Assembly (NCBI GenBank): GCA_034004165.1
Contig: JAVEXI010000027.1
Location: forward strand, 1 to 24,549
Length of the DNA stretch: 24,549 bases
Reading direction: 5' to 3'
From: Gudongella sp034004165
GTDB taxonomy: Bacteria; Bacillota; Clostridia; Tissierellales; Tissierellaceae
Within the stretch, counting starts at the first letter, position 1, and each line of letters starts with the position of its first letter. The notes under the pieces are model-generated. The model made no database searches. It worked only from the letters and a program-made list of their open reading frames with translations, and was not told where the DNA came from. Of this stretch, positions 15,414 to 23,003 are shown piece after piece. A program made the translations under genes and the position numbers.

Positions 15414-16235
15414 CTATTCTTCTTCAGCCAATTCTGTCGCATCGGCTATAAATTTATCAATTTTGCCTTCATCCATCAGTTTCTGAAGGATCTCGTCAAT
15501 CTTTGCTACGAAATCTTCATTGCCTTTATTAACTGCTACAGCTACGCCGTCTTCTTGTCCGAGAATTTCTTCAGCCAGAAATAGATCGTCGTTCTGTTTA
15601 ACATAGGCTTTTGCTACGGGTTCTGCAAGAATAACGCCATTGATTTTATTGTTCTTCAACTCCAGTACCAGGTCTGTAATCTTGCTCAGTCCAATGTATT
15701 CTGAAGATGTGAATTTATCAAGTGCTATTCCTTCTTGTATAGTAGATTTTTGAGCGCCTATTTTAAGGCCTTCAAAGTCATCGGGTGTTTTCAGAGTATC
15801 AGCATCAACCTTTTTTACTACAAATCTCTGCTGAGCAGTGTAATACGGAATCGAAAAGTTAACAGATTCCTTTCTCTCTTCTGTCGCTACCATACCCGCT
15901 ACTATAATGTCTATATCATTAGTAACAAGCGCTGGCAATAATCCTTCAAACTTCATGTCTACAATCTCAAGTTCTACACCGAGTTCCTGGGCAATAGCTT
16001 TTGCTATCTCGATATCAAATCCAACGATTTGATCTTTTCCATCGACTTCAATGTGAAACTCATAAGGTGGATAATCAGCTGCGGTTCCAAGAACCAATTT
16101 TCCTGATGACTGAATCTTTTCGATTTTAGTCTCAGCTACCTTCGTTCCACCATTACCTGCAGTGTTACTACTACATCCTGCAAGTGCTACCACCATAACT
16201 ACCACTGCCATTACTAATGCTATTTTCTTTTTCAT
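15414..16235 (-). CDS. Amino acid ABC transporter, substrate-binding lipoprotein
   Basis: A 273-residue family 3 solute-binding protein. It has a type II signal peptide with lipobox LAGC (Cys21), so it is anchored to the outer face of the membrane. The family-typical segments GTAADYPPYEFH, IVGFDIEIAKAIAQELG, ATEERKESVNFSIPYY and KIGAQKSTIQEG are present; the last is the hinge-crossing region. The C terminus is acidic. ATG at 16235 follows AGGAGG by 7 nt. It is the first full-size gene of the transporter operon, downstream of a structured leader with a small ORF. The cargo is probably a polar amino acid, inferred from the family only. Confidence 0.95.
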   Translation of the reverse strand: MKKKIALVMAVVVMVVALAGCSSNTAGNGGTKVAETKIEKIQSSGKLVLGTAADYPPYEFHIEVDGKDQIVGFDIEIAKAIAQELGVELEIVDMKFEGLLPALVTNDIDIIVAGMVATEERKESVNFSIPYYTAQQRFVVKKVDADTLKTPDDFEGLKIGAQKSTIQEGIALDKFTSSEYIGLSKITDLVLELKNNKINGVILAEPVAKAYVKQNDDLFLAEEILGQEDGVAVAVNKGNEDFVAKIDEILQKLMDEGKIDKFIADATELAEEE

Positions 16236-16246
16236 TTTTATTCCTC

Positions 16247-16365
16247 CTATTATATTTAACTTTTCTGGTTATAATAGTGAGGAACTCCTTAGACCTGTGG
16301 AAGTCTTGTCCATTTCAGCTGAACCAAACTTCCGTTGGCTCTTGAGTAGAATTTTCTCTATCAAG
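16247..16365 (-). promoter_or_regulatory. Structured leader RNA of the amino acid transporter operon
   Basis: Minus-strand folding by eye gives three elements. Hairpin 1 (16365-16341) pairs CTTGA/TCAAG and TAGA/TCTA with a one-base bulge and encloses the small-ORF start codon. Hairpin 2 (16341-16321) pairs GAGCCAA with TTGGTTC, with one G-U pair and loop CGGAAGT. ACTTCC at 16304-16299 is complementary to GGAAGT of that loop, so a pseudoknot is possible. Hairpin 3 pairs CTATTATA (16277-16270, containing most of the small-ORF stop region) with TATAATAG (16254-16247), touching the AGGAGG of the receptor gene. No U-run follows, so control of translation is likelier than termination. It matches no riboswitch class I know. 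The structure is inferred, not computed. Confidence 0.5.
16269..16364 (-). CDS. Putative 31-residue leader peptide
   Basis: A small ORF in the transporter leader with a TTG start, 7 nt after the near-perfect ribosome site AAAGGAGGT (16380-16372), and a TAA stop 33 nt before the receptor ATG. The product starts MIEKILLKSQRKFG and ends with the Leu/Ser-rich GLRSSSLL; the last eight sense codons include CTA, AGG, AGT, TCC, TCA, CTA and TTA. There is no signal peptide or membrane segment. Its stop codon lies in a hairpin that touches the next ribosome site, so terminating or stalled ribosomes could change access to the receptor start. It is unrecognised; a leader peptide is inferred from position, ribosome site and overlap with RNA structure. 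Confidence 0.55.
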   Translation of the reverse strand: MIEKILLKSQRKFGSAEMDKTSTGLRSSSLL

Positions 16366-16401
16366 ATTAAGACCTCCTTTATAAAATTTTATATGTGTTA
16401 C

Positions 16402-16430
16402 ATTATATGCTGATAGTGTTTTAAATGCAA
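16402..16430 (-). promoter_or_regulatory. Sigma-A promoter of the amino acid transporter operon
   Basis: The minus strand has -35 TTGCAT (16430-16425), a 17-nt spacer and perfect -10 TATAAT (16407-16402), with a start expected near 16395. The palindrome TATAAAATTTTATA (16380-16393) begins right at the predicted start, just before the small-ORF ribosome site. Confidence 0.75.
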
Positions 16431-16434
16431 CACT
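16415..16434. promoter_or_regulatory. Inverted repeat over the -35 box, candidate operator
   Basis: AGTGTT (16415-16420) and AACACT (16429-16434) are perfect 6-nt arms with an 8-nt spacer and overlap the -35 hexamer. It lies 15 nt after the uvrA stop, but there is no T-run, so a terminator is unlikely. A repressor site is possible. Confidence 0.35.
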
Positions 16435-16449
16435 TATTTTAAATTTATT

Positions 16450-19287
16450 TTAGGCTTGCTTTCTTTCCAATATTCCTTTCAAGAATTTCCCAGTATGAGA
16501 ATATTCTACCTTTGCTACTTCTTCTGGAGTTCCCGAGGTGAGGATTTCTCCACCACGATCGCCACCCTCGGGTCCGAGGTCGATAATATAATCAGCAGTC
16601 TTTATTACATCCAGGTTATGTTCGATAACAATTACCGTATTATCTCCTTCAACCAACTGGTTCAGCACGTTGATAAGTTTATGAATATCAGCAGTATGAA
16701 GACCAGTAGTCGGTTCATCCAGAATATACACAGTTCTGCCTGTTGCCTTTTTCGATAACTCAGTTGCAAGCTTCACTCTTTGTGCCTCTCCACCTGATAG
16801 TTCAGTTGAAGGCTGCCCTATTTTTATATAGCCAAGTCCAACGTCAAAAAGCGTTTGAAGTTTCTTTTTTAGTCTCGGCAGATTTTGGAAGAACTCTAAT
16901 CCTTCCTCTACTGTCATATCAAGAACGTCAGAGATAGTCTTACCTTTATATTTAACTTGTAGGGTTTCTCTGTTGTATCTCTTTCCCTTACAGACTTCGC
17001 AAGGTACGTAGACATCTGGTAAAAAGTGCATCTCTACCTTAAGGATTCCATCTCCCTTACACGCTTCGCATCTTCCTCCCTTGACATTAAAGCTAAATCG
17101 GCCTTTTTTGTATCCTCGCATTTTAGCTTCATTAGTCATGGCAAACACATCGCGAATCAAATCAAACAATCCTGTATATGTTGCAGGGTTTGACCTTGGC
17201 GTCCTCCCGATAGGGTTCTGGTCAATCTCAATTACTTTATCCAAAAATTCAAGTCCGAGTATTTCATCATGTGCACCTGATCTTACTCTTGCTCCATTTA
17301 ATTTATGAGCAAGTGACTTATATAAAACCTGGTTTATCAAAGAACTTTTGCCTGAACCTGAAACCCCCGTAATACAAGTCATCACGCCAAGAGGTATTCT
17401 TACGTCAATATTCTTAAGATTATTCTCTCTTGCACCTTTTATTTCAAGCCACTTGCCGTTGAGCATCTTTCTATACTCAGGCACGGGAATTTTTAATTTT
17501 CCAGACAAATAACTCCCTGTTATAGATTCTTTATTCTTCTTGATATCTTCGATAGTTCCCTGGGCTACAATATATCCTCCATGGATTCCAGCACCTGGAC
17601 CTATGTCGACTATCTGGTCAGCCGCGTACATGGTATCCTCATCGTGTTCTACTACAATTAGAGTGTTGCCAATATCTGTTAGGTTTCTCAACGTCTTTAA
17701 CAGCATGGCATTGTCTTTTTGATGAAGTCCTATACTGGGCTCATCCAGCACGTATACAACACCCACAAGACTGGAACCAATTTGAGTAGCAAGTCTAATT
17801 CTCTGGCTCTCTCCGCCTGATAATGTCCCTGCAGACCTTGATAATGTTAGGTAATCCAATCCTACATCAACCAAGAATTGTATTCTCTCTTTTATCTCCT
17901 TTAAGACCTGCTCTGCAATGTGCTGTTGTATCTCAGAAAGTTCTAAATTTCGGAAAAATTCCAAAGCCTTACTGACTGGCATGTCAGTAACTTCTGTAAT
18001 ATTCAGGCCATTAATTCTAATCGCCAACACTTCCTCACGAAGTCTTTTACCTCCACAGGATGGACATGGATTTTCAGCCATATACTCTTCAATTTTATTT
18101 CTCATATAGTCTGAGTGAGTTTCTACATATCTTCTTTGCAGGTTATTTATAACGCCCTCAAAAGTACCTGAATACTCTCTCCTGCCCTCTTCATCAAAAT
18201 GGCTTAGAAATGTAAACTTTATAGGCCTTTTAGTGCCATATAATAATTCATCGATAAATACCTTAGGTGCATCTGATAATGGACTGTCCAAGCTAAATCC
18301 GTTGTCATCTGCCAGTGTTTTAAATATTTGATAGTAATAAGTGTCTTCCGCAGAGTTCCTGAATGGAGCGATTCCACCCTGATTTATACTGAGATTCAAA
18401 TTTGGAAGAACCAGATCTCTGTCAATCTCTTTGTGAAATCCAAGGCCATTACACGTTGGACACATGCCAAAAGGACTGTTAAATGAAAACATCCTTGGCG
18501 AAATTTCTTCAATTGTCACGCCACAGTCTGGACATGCAAGTTTTTGGCTAAACGTAATTCTATCTGAGTCAACCACGTCGATAATTACGAGTCCGTCCCC
18601 AAGAGCTAGTGCAGTTTCAAGAGAGTCAGTAAGCCTGCCTTCTATTCCTTCTCGAATGATCAATCTATCTACAACTACTTCGATATTGTGCTTTTTATTT
18701 TTATCGAGTTTAATGTCTGTGTCTAACTCAACCATTTCGCCGTCTATGAAAGCTCTCATAAAGCCATCTTTTCGCACCTGTTCGATCAGTTTGGCATGCT
18801 CTCCTTTTTTACCTCTGACAACTGGAGCGAGAATCTGAATCCTTGTTCTCTCTGGCAAAGCCATAGTTCTGTCTGTCATCTGATCTACTGTCTGACTACT
18901 GATTTCCTTTCCACACTTGTGACAGTATGGAATACCGACCCTCGCAAAGAGCAGCCTAAGAAAATCATAAATTTCCGTAACAGTACCCACTGTAGACCTG
19001 GGGTTTTTAGAAGTCGTTTTCTGATCTATTGAAATAGAAGGAGACAACCCTTCGATATACTCTACATCTGGTTTGTCCATCTGCCCTAAAAATTGTCTTG
19101 CATAACTGGATAATGATTCAACATAACGTCTCTGCCCTTCAGCGTATATCGTATCAAAGGCCAGTGACGACTTGCCTGAGCCACTTAGCCCTGTAAAAAC
19201 AATGAATTTTTCGCGTGGGAGCTCAAGGTCCACATTTTTTAAATTATGCACCTTAGCGCCTCTAATAATTATTTTATCTTTTGCCAT
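16450..19287 (-). CDS. uvrA: UvrABC excinuclease subunit A
   Basis: UvrA is the damage-sensing ABC-type ATPase dimer that loads UvrB at lesions. The 945 residues carry two ATPase modules: Walker A GLSGSGKS (33-40) and GVSGSGKS in the second half, signatures LSGGESQR and LSGGEAQR, and Walker B VLDEPSIGLH and ILDEPTTGLH. Zinc-finger cysteines are in place: CPDC...CPTC in the first half and CEAC...CEVC in the second, plus CHKC and CPSC pairs. The length is typical. ATG at 19287 is 9 nt after the uvrB stop; its GAGGTG ribosome site overlaps that stop, so translation is coupled. No clear terminator follows, so some read-through into the transporter operon is possible. Confidence 0.98.
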   Translation of the reverse strand: MAKDKIIIRGAKVHNLKNVDLELPREKFIVFTGLSGSGKSSLAFDTIYAEGQRRYVESLSSYARQFLGQMDKPDVEYIEGLSPSISIDQKTTSKNPRSTVGTVTEIYDFLRLLFARVGIPYCHKCGKEISSQTVDQMTDRTMALPERTRIQILAPVVRGKKGEHAKLIEQVRKDGFMRAFIDGEMVELDTDIKLDKNKKHNIEVVVDRLIIREGIEGRLTDSLETALALGDGLVIIDVVDSDRITFSQKLACPDCGVTIEEISPRMFSFNSPFGMCPTCNGLGFHKEIDRDLVLPNLNLSINQGGIAPFRNSAEDTYYYQIFKTLADDNGFSLDSPLSDAPKVFIDELLYGTKRPIKFTFLSHFDEEGRREYSGTFEGVINNLQRRYVETHSDYMRNKIEEYMAENPCPSCGGKRLREEVLAIRINGLNITEVTDMPVSKALEFFRNLELSEIQQHIAEQVLKEIKERIQFLVDVGLDYLTLSRSAGTLSGGESQRIRLATQIGSSLVGVVYVLDEPSIGLHQKDNAMLLKTLRNLTDIGNTLIVVEHDEDTMYAADQIVDIGPGAGIHGGYIVAQGTIEDIKKNKESITGSYLSGKLKIPVPEYRKMLNGKWLEIKGARENNLKNIDVRIPLGVMTCITGVSGSGKSSLINQVLYKSLAHKLNGARVRSGAHDEILGLEFLDKVIEIDQNPIGRTPRSNPATYTGLFDLIRDVFAMTNEAKMRGYKKGRFSFNVKGGRCEACKGDGILKVEMHFLPDVYVPCEVCKGKRYNRETLQVKYKGKTISDVLDMTVEEGLEFFQNLPRLKKKLQTLFDVGLGYIKIGQPSTELSGGEAQRVKLATELSKKATGRTVYILDEPTTGLHTADIHKLINVLNQLVEGDNTVIVIEHNLDVIKTADYIIDLGPEGGDRGGEILTSGTPEEVAKVEYSHTGKFLKGILERKQA

Positions 19288-19296
19288 TATTGCACC

Positions 19297-21264
19297 TCAA
19301 TGTATTAAGCTTTTTTTCAGGCTTATAATCTTATCTCTAATTCCCGCAGCTTTTTCAAATTCAAGAGCCTCAGCAGCTTTTAGCATCGCTGCTTCCAACC
19401 CTGTTATTATACCATCTATCTCTTCAGCTGTTAAGTTCTCATCATATGACGGCTGGTCTTCTGCCACCAGAGTCGCCTCTATAATCTTGCGGACTCCTTT
19501 GACAATAGACTTTGGAGTAATATTGTGCTCTTTATTGTATTCATCCTGAATTATCCTTCTCCTATTGGTTTCAGAAATTGCCCTGTCCATAGAACCAGTT
19601 ATAGAATCACCGTACATTATTACTTTGCCTCGCACATTCCTCGCAGCACGTCCAATTGTCTGAATTAGAGAAGTTTCACTTCTTAAGAATCCTTCTTTGT
19701 CAGCATCAAGAATCGCAATTAATGATACTTCAGGTAAATCCAAACCCTCTCTAAGAAGGTTGATTCCCACCAGGACATCATACTTTCCAAGTCTTAAATC
19801 TCGTATGATTTCCATTCTCTCAATAGTATCTATATCAGAGTGCAGGTACGTTACTTTAATCCCAATTTCTTTGAAATAGTCCGTAAGGTCTTCTGCCATC
19901 CTCTTTGTGAGAGTAGTCACGAGAACCCTTTCTTCTCTTTCTACAACTCCTCTGATTTCTGAAATCAAATCGTCAATCTGATGGGCCGTTGGCCTGACCT
20001 CAACAACTGGATCTAACAACCCAGTTGGCCTGATTATCTGCTCTACATTCTTTTGTGCATGCTGCAGTTCGTAAGGTCCTGGTGTTGCAGATACGTAAAG
20101 AATTTGGTTCACAAGTCCTTCAAACTCAGTAAACTTAAGGGGTCTGTTATCCAGCGCTGAAGGCAGTCTAAACCCGTATTCTACAAGAGTCGTCTTTCTT
20201 GATTTATCCCCTTCGTACATTCCTCTAATCTGAGGAATAGATACGTGGGATTCGTCTATTATAATTAGAAAGTCCTTGGGAAAATAATCGATCAAAGTAT
20301 AAGGTCTGCTGCCTGCAGGCCTATTGCTGAGATGCCTCGAATAGTTTTCAATACCTGAACAAAATCCCATTTCTCTGAGCATTTCCAGGTCGTATCTGGT
20401 TCGTTGCTCAAGCCTTTGTGCCTCCACCAGTTTGTCCTTATCCCTTAATTCTTTAAGTCTTTCTTCTAGCTCCTGTTCTATAGATAAGATAGCACCTTTA
20501 ACTTTCTCCTCTGTCGTCGCATAGTGAGAGGCAGGGAAAATTGATACATGTGTCCTATAACCTAGAACCTCTCCTGTAATATGGTTGAGCTCTGAAATTC
20601 TTTCAATTTCATCGCCAAAAAACTCAACTCTTATGGTGTTTTCACCTGATGATGCAGGAAATATTTCAAGAGTATCCCCTCTCACTCTGAAAGTTCCACG
20701 AACAAAGTTAATATCGTTTCTCATATACTGTATGTCTATGAGCTTTCTCATTATTTCATCTCTGTCCTTTAACATTCCAGGGCGCAAAGAGACCACGAGA
20801 TTTTCGTAATCTATTGGGTCTCCAAGTCCATATATACAGGAAACAGACGCAACAATTATGACATCTCTCCTCTCAAAGAGTGCCATAGTTGCGGAGTGAC
20901 GCAGCTTGTCTATTTCATCGTTTATAGAAGAATCTTTTTCAATATAGGTATCTGTCTGTGGGACATATGCCTCAGGCTGATAATAGTCGTAATAGCTTAC
21001 GAAGTATTCTACAGCGCTGTTAGGAAAATACTCTCTAAATTCACTTGCAAGCTGATAGGCCAGCGTCTTATTATGAGCTATTACAAGAGTAGGCCTTTGC
21101 ACTTTTTCAATAATATTTGCCATTGTAAAAGTTTTGCCTGACCCTGTAACTCCCATAAGCACTTGGTGTTTCAACCCATCGTTCAGCCCTTCAACCAATG
21201 ACTCAACAGCCTCTGGCTGATCTCCTGTCGGTTTATAGTCGGCTTCTATTTTAAATTCATTCAT
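19297..21264 (-). CDS. uvrB: UvrABC excinuclease subunit B
   Basis: UvrB is the helicase-like core of nucleotide excision repair, which verifies the lesion and recruits UvrC. The 655 residues show Walker A GVTGSGKT (38-45), the beta-hairpin YYDYYQPEAYVP (91-102), the IIDESH box, motif QTIGRAARN and a C-terminal UVR domain (AAEALEFEKAAGIRDKI) that binds UvrC. I chose the ATG at 21264 (start MNEFKIEADYKPTGDQPEA) because GGGTGAT lies 3 nt upstream and homologues begin there; the in-frame ATG at 21276 has no ribosome site. It is first in uvrB-uvrA, under a LexA-type operator. Confidence 0.98.
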   Translation of the reverse strand: MNEFKIEADYKPTGDQPEAVESLVEGLNDGLKHQVLMGVTGSGKTFTMANIIEKVQRPTLVIAHNKTLAYQLASEFREYFPNSAVEYFVSYYDYYQPEAYVPQTDTYIEKDSSINDEIDKLRHSATMALFERRDVIIVASVSCIYGLGDPIDYENLVVSLRPGMLKDRDEIMRKLIDIQYMRNDINFVRGTFRVRGDTLEIFPASSGENTIRVEFFGDEIERISELNHITGEVLGYRTHVSIFPASHYATTEEKVKGAILSIEQELEERLKELRDKDKLVEAQRLEQRTRYDLEMLREMGFCSGIENYSRHLSNRPAGSRPYTLIDYFPKDFLIIIDESHVSIPQIRGMYEGDKSRKTTLVEYGFRLPSALDNRPLKFTEFEGLVNQILYVSATPGPYELQHAQKNVEQIIRPTGLLDPVVEVRPTAHQIDDLISEIRGVVEREERVLVTTLTKRMAEDLTDYFKEIGIKVTYLHSDIDTIERMEIIRDLRLGKYDVLVGINLLREGLDLPEVSLIAILDADKEGFLRSETSLIQTIGRAARNVRGKVIMYGDSITGSMDRAISETNRRRIIQDEYNKEHNITPKSIVKGVRKIIEATLVAEDQPSYDENLTAEEIDGIITGLEAAMLKAAEALEFEKAAGIRDKIISLKKSLIH

Positions 21265-21281
21265 AATATCACCCATTTCTT

Positions 21282-21293
21282 GAACACTTGTTC
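21282..21293. promoter_or_regulatory. LexA (Cheo-type SOS) box of uvrBA
   Basis: GAACacttGTTC is a perfect GAAC-N4-GTTC palindrome, the core of the Firmicute LexA consensus CGAACN4GTTCG. It lies about 3-14 nt downstream of the transcription start predicted from the -10 at 21303-21308, a classic repressor position. This puts uvrB-uvrA in the SOS regulon. No equivalent is seen near uvrC. Confidence 0.85.
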
Positions 21294-21302
21294 TGTAAAT
21301 AT

Positions 21303-21331
21303 ACTATACCAATCATACCCAAAAATCTACA
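21303..21331 (-). promoter_or_regulatory. Promoter of uvrB-uvrA
   Basis: The minus strand has the extended -10 TGGTATAGT (21311-21303) with a weak -35 TGTAGA (21331-21326) at a 17-nt spacing. The -35 is one arm of the dyad TCTACA-N13-TGTAGA (21326-21350). Confidence 0.6.
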
Positions 21332-21343
21332 TAAATTATAAAC

Positions 21344-21372
21344 TTGTAGAAAACAGTTGTATAAGGTAAAAT
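21344..21372 (+). promoter_or_regulatory. Candidate promoter of the lipoprotein gene
   Basis: TTGTAG (21344-21349), a 17-nt spacer and TAAAAT (21367-21372). Transcription would start near the AAGGAGGAG ribosome site (21378-21386), leaving a very short leader, which lowers confidence. Confidence 0.35.
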
Positions 21373-21395
21373 ATCTTAAGGAGGAGATCACAGCA

Positions 21396-22973
21396 ATGAA
21401 GCGCTTATTAATAGTATTTTCAATGTTCTTACTGATCATCTTCGTTACAGGCTGCTCCAGAATTCCATCGAAATCTGAAAGCGAAAATTCCGACAGCGTA
21501 ACTTATCCTTCTGGACTTAAATACGTAGTTGAACAGGTTGCATTGTCCAAAGGATATCAAAATACTGAACCAAAGGTCGAACTCATACAAAAAAATAACG
21601 AAGTTCGCTTATTGGTGAGCCCTGGACTTTTAAAGAGCGCAGGAGTAGAAGTAGAAGACATCTCTTTGGACGGTGGCAAAGTTTCGATAACTCTCGTTAA
21701 TATGGAGAATCCAAACTCAGAGTTGGTTTTGCCTCAAATATCCATTCTACTGACTGAGGTCAAACCAACAGATACTACTGATTATACATATTCAATAGTC
21801 AATAAAAATTATAAGCCCATAAAAGTTAACTATGGAATAGTCGATGTCATTAACAAACTTAAGGCTGATTTAAAAATAAGTGCTGTTACGAGCCCAGAAG
21901 TGAAACTTATTGAGAACAATGGCAAACTTTTATGGGATATTTTTTTCGACAATATCTTTGACCGAGATAGCAAAGAAGTTCCAGTAATTGATTTAAAAGC
22001 AGTTGTAGATGTTACAACTGGAGATTTGGTTATGTCGAAGAAAAGCCTGATATCCTCTCTTGTAGATGAAGGCCAAATTTTATCTTTCAATCAAAATCAT
22101 GGATTTCTGTATAAAAACAGTCTACCATCCGTTAAGGGTAATTTCGAGTCAAGTCTATGGAAATACAATTTAGAAAATAGGCTTAAGACTTTCCTATATG
22201 GCTCAATACACGAGATTTCATACGCTGTTTTCAGCAATGACGGGGAATATGTCAGTTTTATTGAAGATAGTGACTCTCACCGCAGTCTGTACATACTTAA
22301 TCTTTCAGACTTAAAGCTGATTAAAGTTGCTCTGCCTGCTGATTTTCAGCCGGTAAAAGCACTTTGGACCGACGATACACATCTTAACATCCTTGGAACC
22401 CCTGAAGCAGGTAAGACCAAAATCATTAGCTATAATATGGACGATAATACTTATATTATAAAGAACAATTTTGATATGGAAATTGTGAATTTCGATGTTG
22501 ATGGCAACAATTTAATTATTGCACAAAAGATTGGAGAAGATATTAATAGGAAGCTTATACTCTTCAATGACAATGAATTTTTCAAATCAATTGGACTTGG
22601 CTGGGGATTGAATATAACTAATGATGGCAGAGTTGCATATCTTGAACACGATGTCGATAAGGACGAAAATACACTTGTGGTTTACGATATCTCAACTGGA
22701 ACAGATATTCAAAGAATAAGCAAGAATTACACATCTATTCAGACTCTGAGCGATAGCAGTCTCCTTCTTACTGAGAAAAACAACAGTGCAAGCGAATATA
22801 TAATCTCAGTGCTTAATTTTGAAACTGGAGAAGAGACTTACATAGGTAAATCTGCAAGTGACGACGTTTTTCTCGACGAAACCAGTCAGCTGCTATTTAC
22901 AGACCTCGTAATACCTTATCAATCTGCAATGTCAGAGATAATCTATTCACTAAATATTGAAAATCTAAGATAA
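21396..22973 (+). CDS. Lipoprotein of unknown function, probable beta-propeller
   Basis: A 525-residue predicted lipoprotein with a signal peptide MKRLLIVFSMFLLIIF and lipobox VTGC (Cys20). I do not recognise the family. Residues about 35-230 form a beta-rich N-terminal region; a WDIFF...VVDVTTGDLV stretch resembles the end of a PepSY-like unit. The C-terminal half has repeated YAVFSNDGEYVSFIED, SLYILNLSDL, KIISYNMDDNT and LVVYDISTGTD patterns, as in irregular beta-propellers. An extracytoplasmic binding or assembly role is possible, but no function is assigned. The ATG at 21396 follows AAGGAGGAG by 9 nt and gives a proper signal peptide; the frame extends 13 codons upstream without a ribosome site. 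It is transcribed opposite to its neighbours, divergent from uvrB and convergent with ctpA. Confidence 0.8.
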   Translation: MKRLLIVFSMFLLIIFVTGCSRIPSKSESENSDSVTYPSGLKYVVEQVALSKGYQNTEPKVELIQKNNEVRLLVSPGLLKSAGVEVEDISLDGGKVSITLVNMENPNSELVLPQISILLTEVKPTDTTDYTYSIVNKNYKPIKVNYGIVDVINKLKADLKISAVTSPEVKLIENNGKLLWDIFFDNIFDRDSKEVPVIDLKAVVDVTTGDLVMSKKSLISSLVDEGQILSFNQNHGFLYKNSLPSVKGNFESSLWKYNLENRLKTFLYGSIHEISYAVFSNDGEYVSFIEDSDSHRSLYILNLSDLKLIKVALPADFQPVKALWTDDTHLNILGTPEAGKTKIISYNMDDNTYIIKNNFDMEIVNFDVDGNNLIIAQKIGEDINRKLILFNDNEFFKSIGLGWGLNITNDGRVAYLEHDVDKDENTLVVYDISTGTDIQRISKNYTSIQTLSDSSLLLTEKNNSASEYIISVLNFETGEETYIGKSASDDVFLDETSQLLFTDLVIPYQSAMSEIIYSLNIENLR

Positions 22974-22977
22974 ACTA

Positions 22978-22999
22978 AAGGCACCCTCGTGGGTGCCTT
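22978..22999. terminator. Bidirectional terminator between lipoprotein gene and ctpA
   Basis: A perfect 9-bp stem AAGGCACCC/GGGTGCCTT with loop TCGT. It is followed on the plus strand by an A/T-rich AAATTTATTTT and on the minus strand by TTAGTTTATC after the stem's own T pair. It lies 4 nt after each convergent stop. Confidence 0.8.
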
Positions 23000-23003
23000 A
23001 AAT

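Noticed and set aside
16415..16434. The AGTGTT/AACACT dyad as a terminator for uvrA.
   Set aside because: The stem is only 6 bp, with an 8-nt loop and no T-run on the minus strand; it overlaps the next promoter.
16236..16449. A T-box or known amino acid riboswitch in the transporter leader.
   Set aside because: No T-box sequence (such as AGGGTGGAACC), no lysine or glycine riboswitch core, and no terminator hairpin were found.
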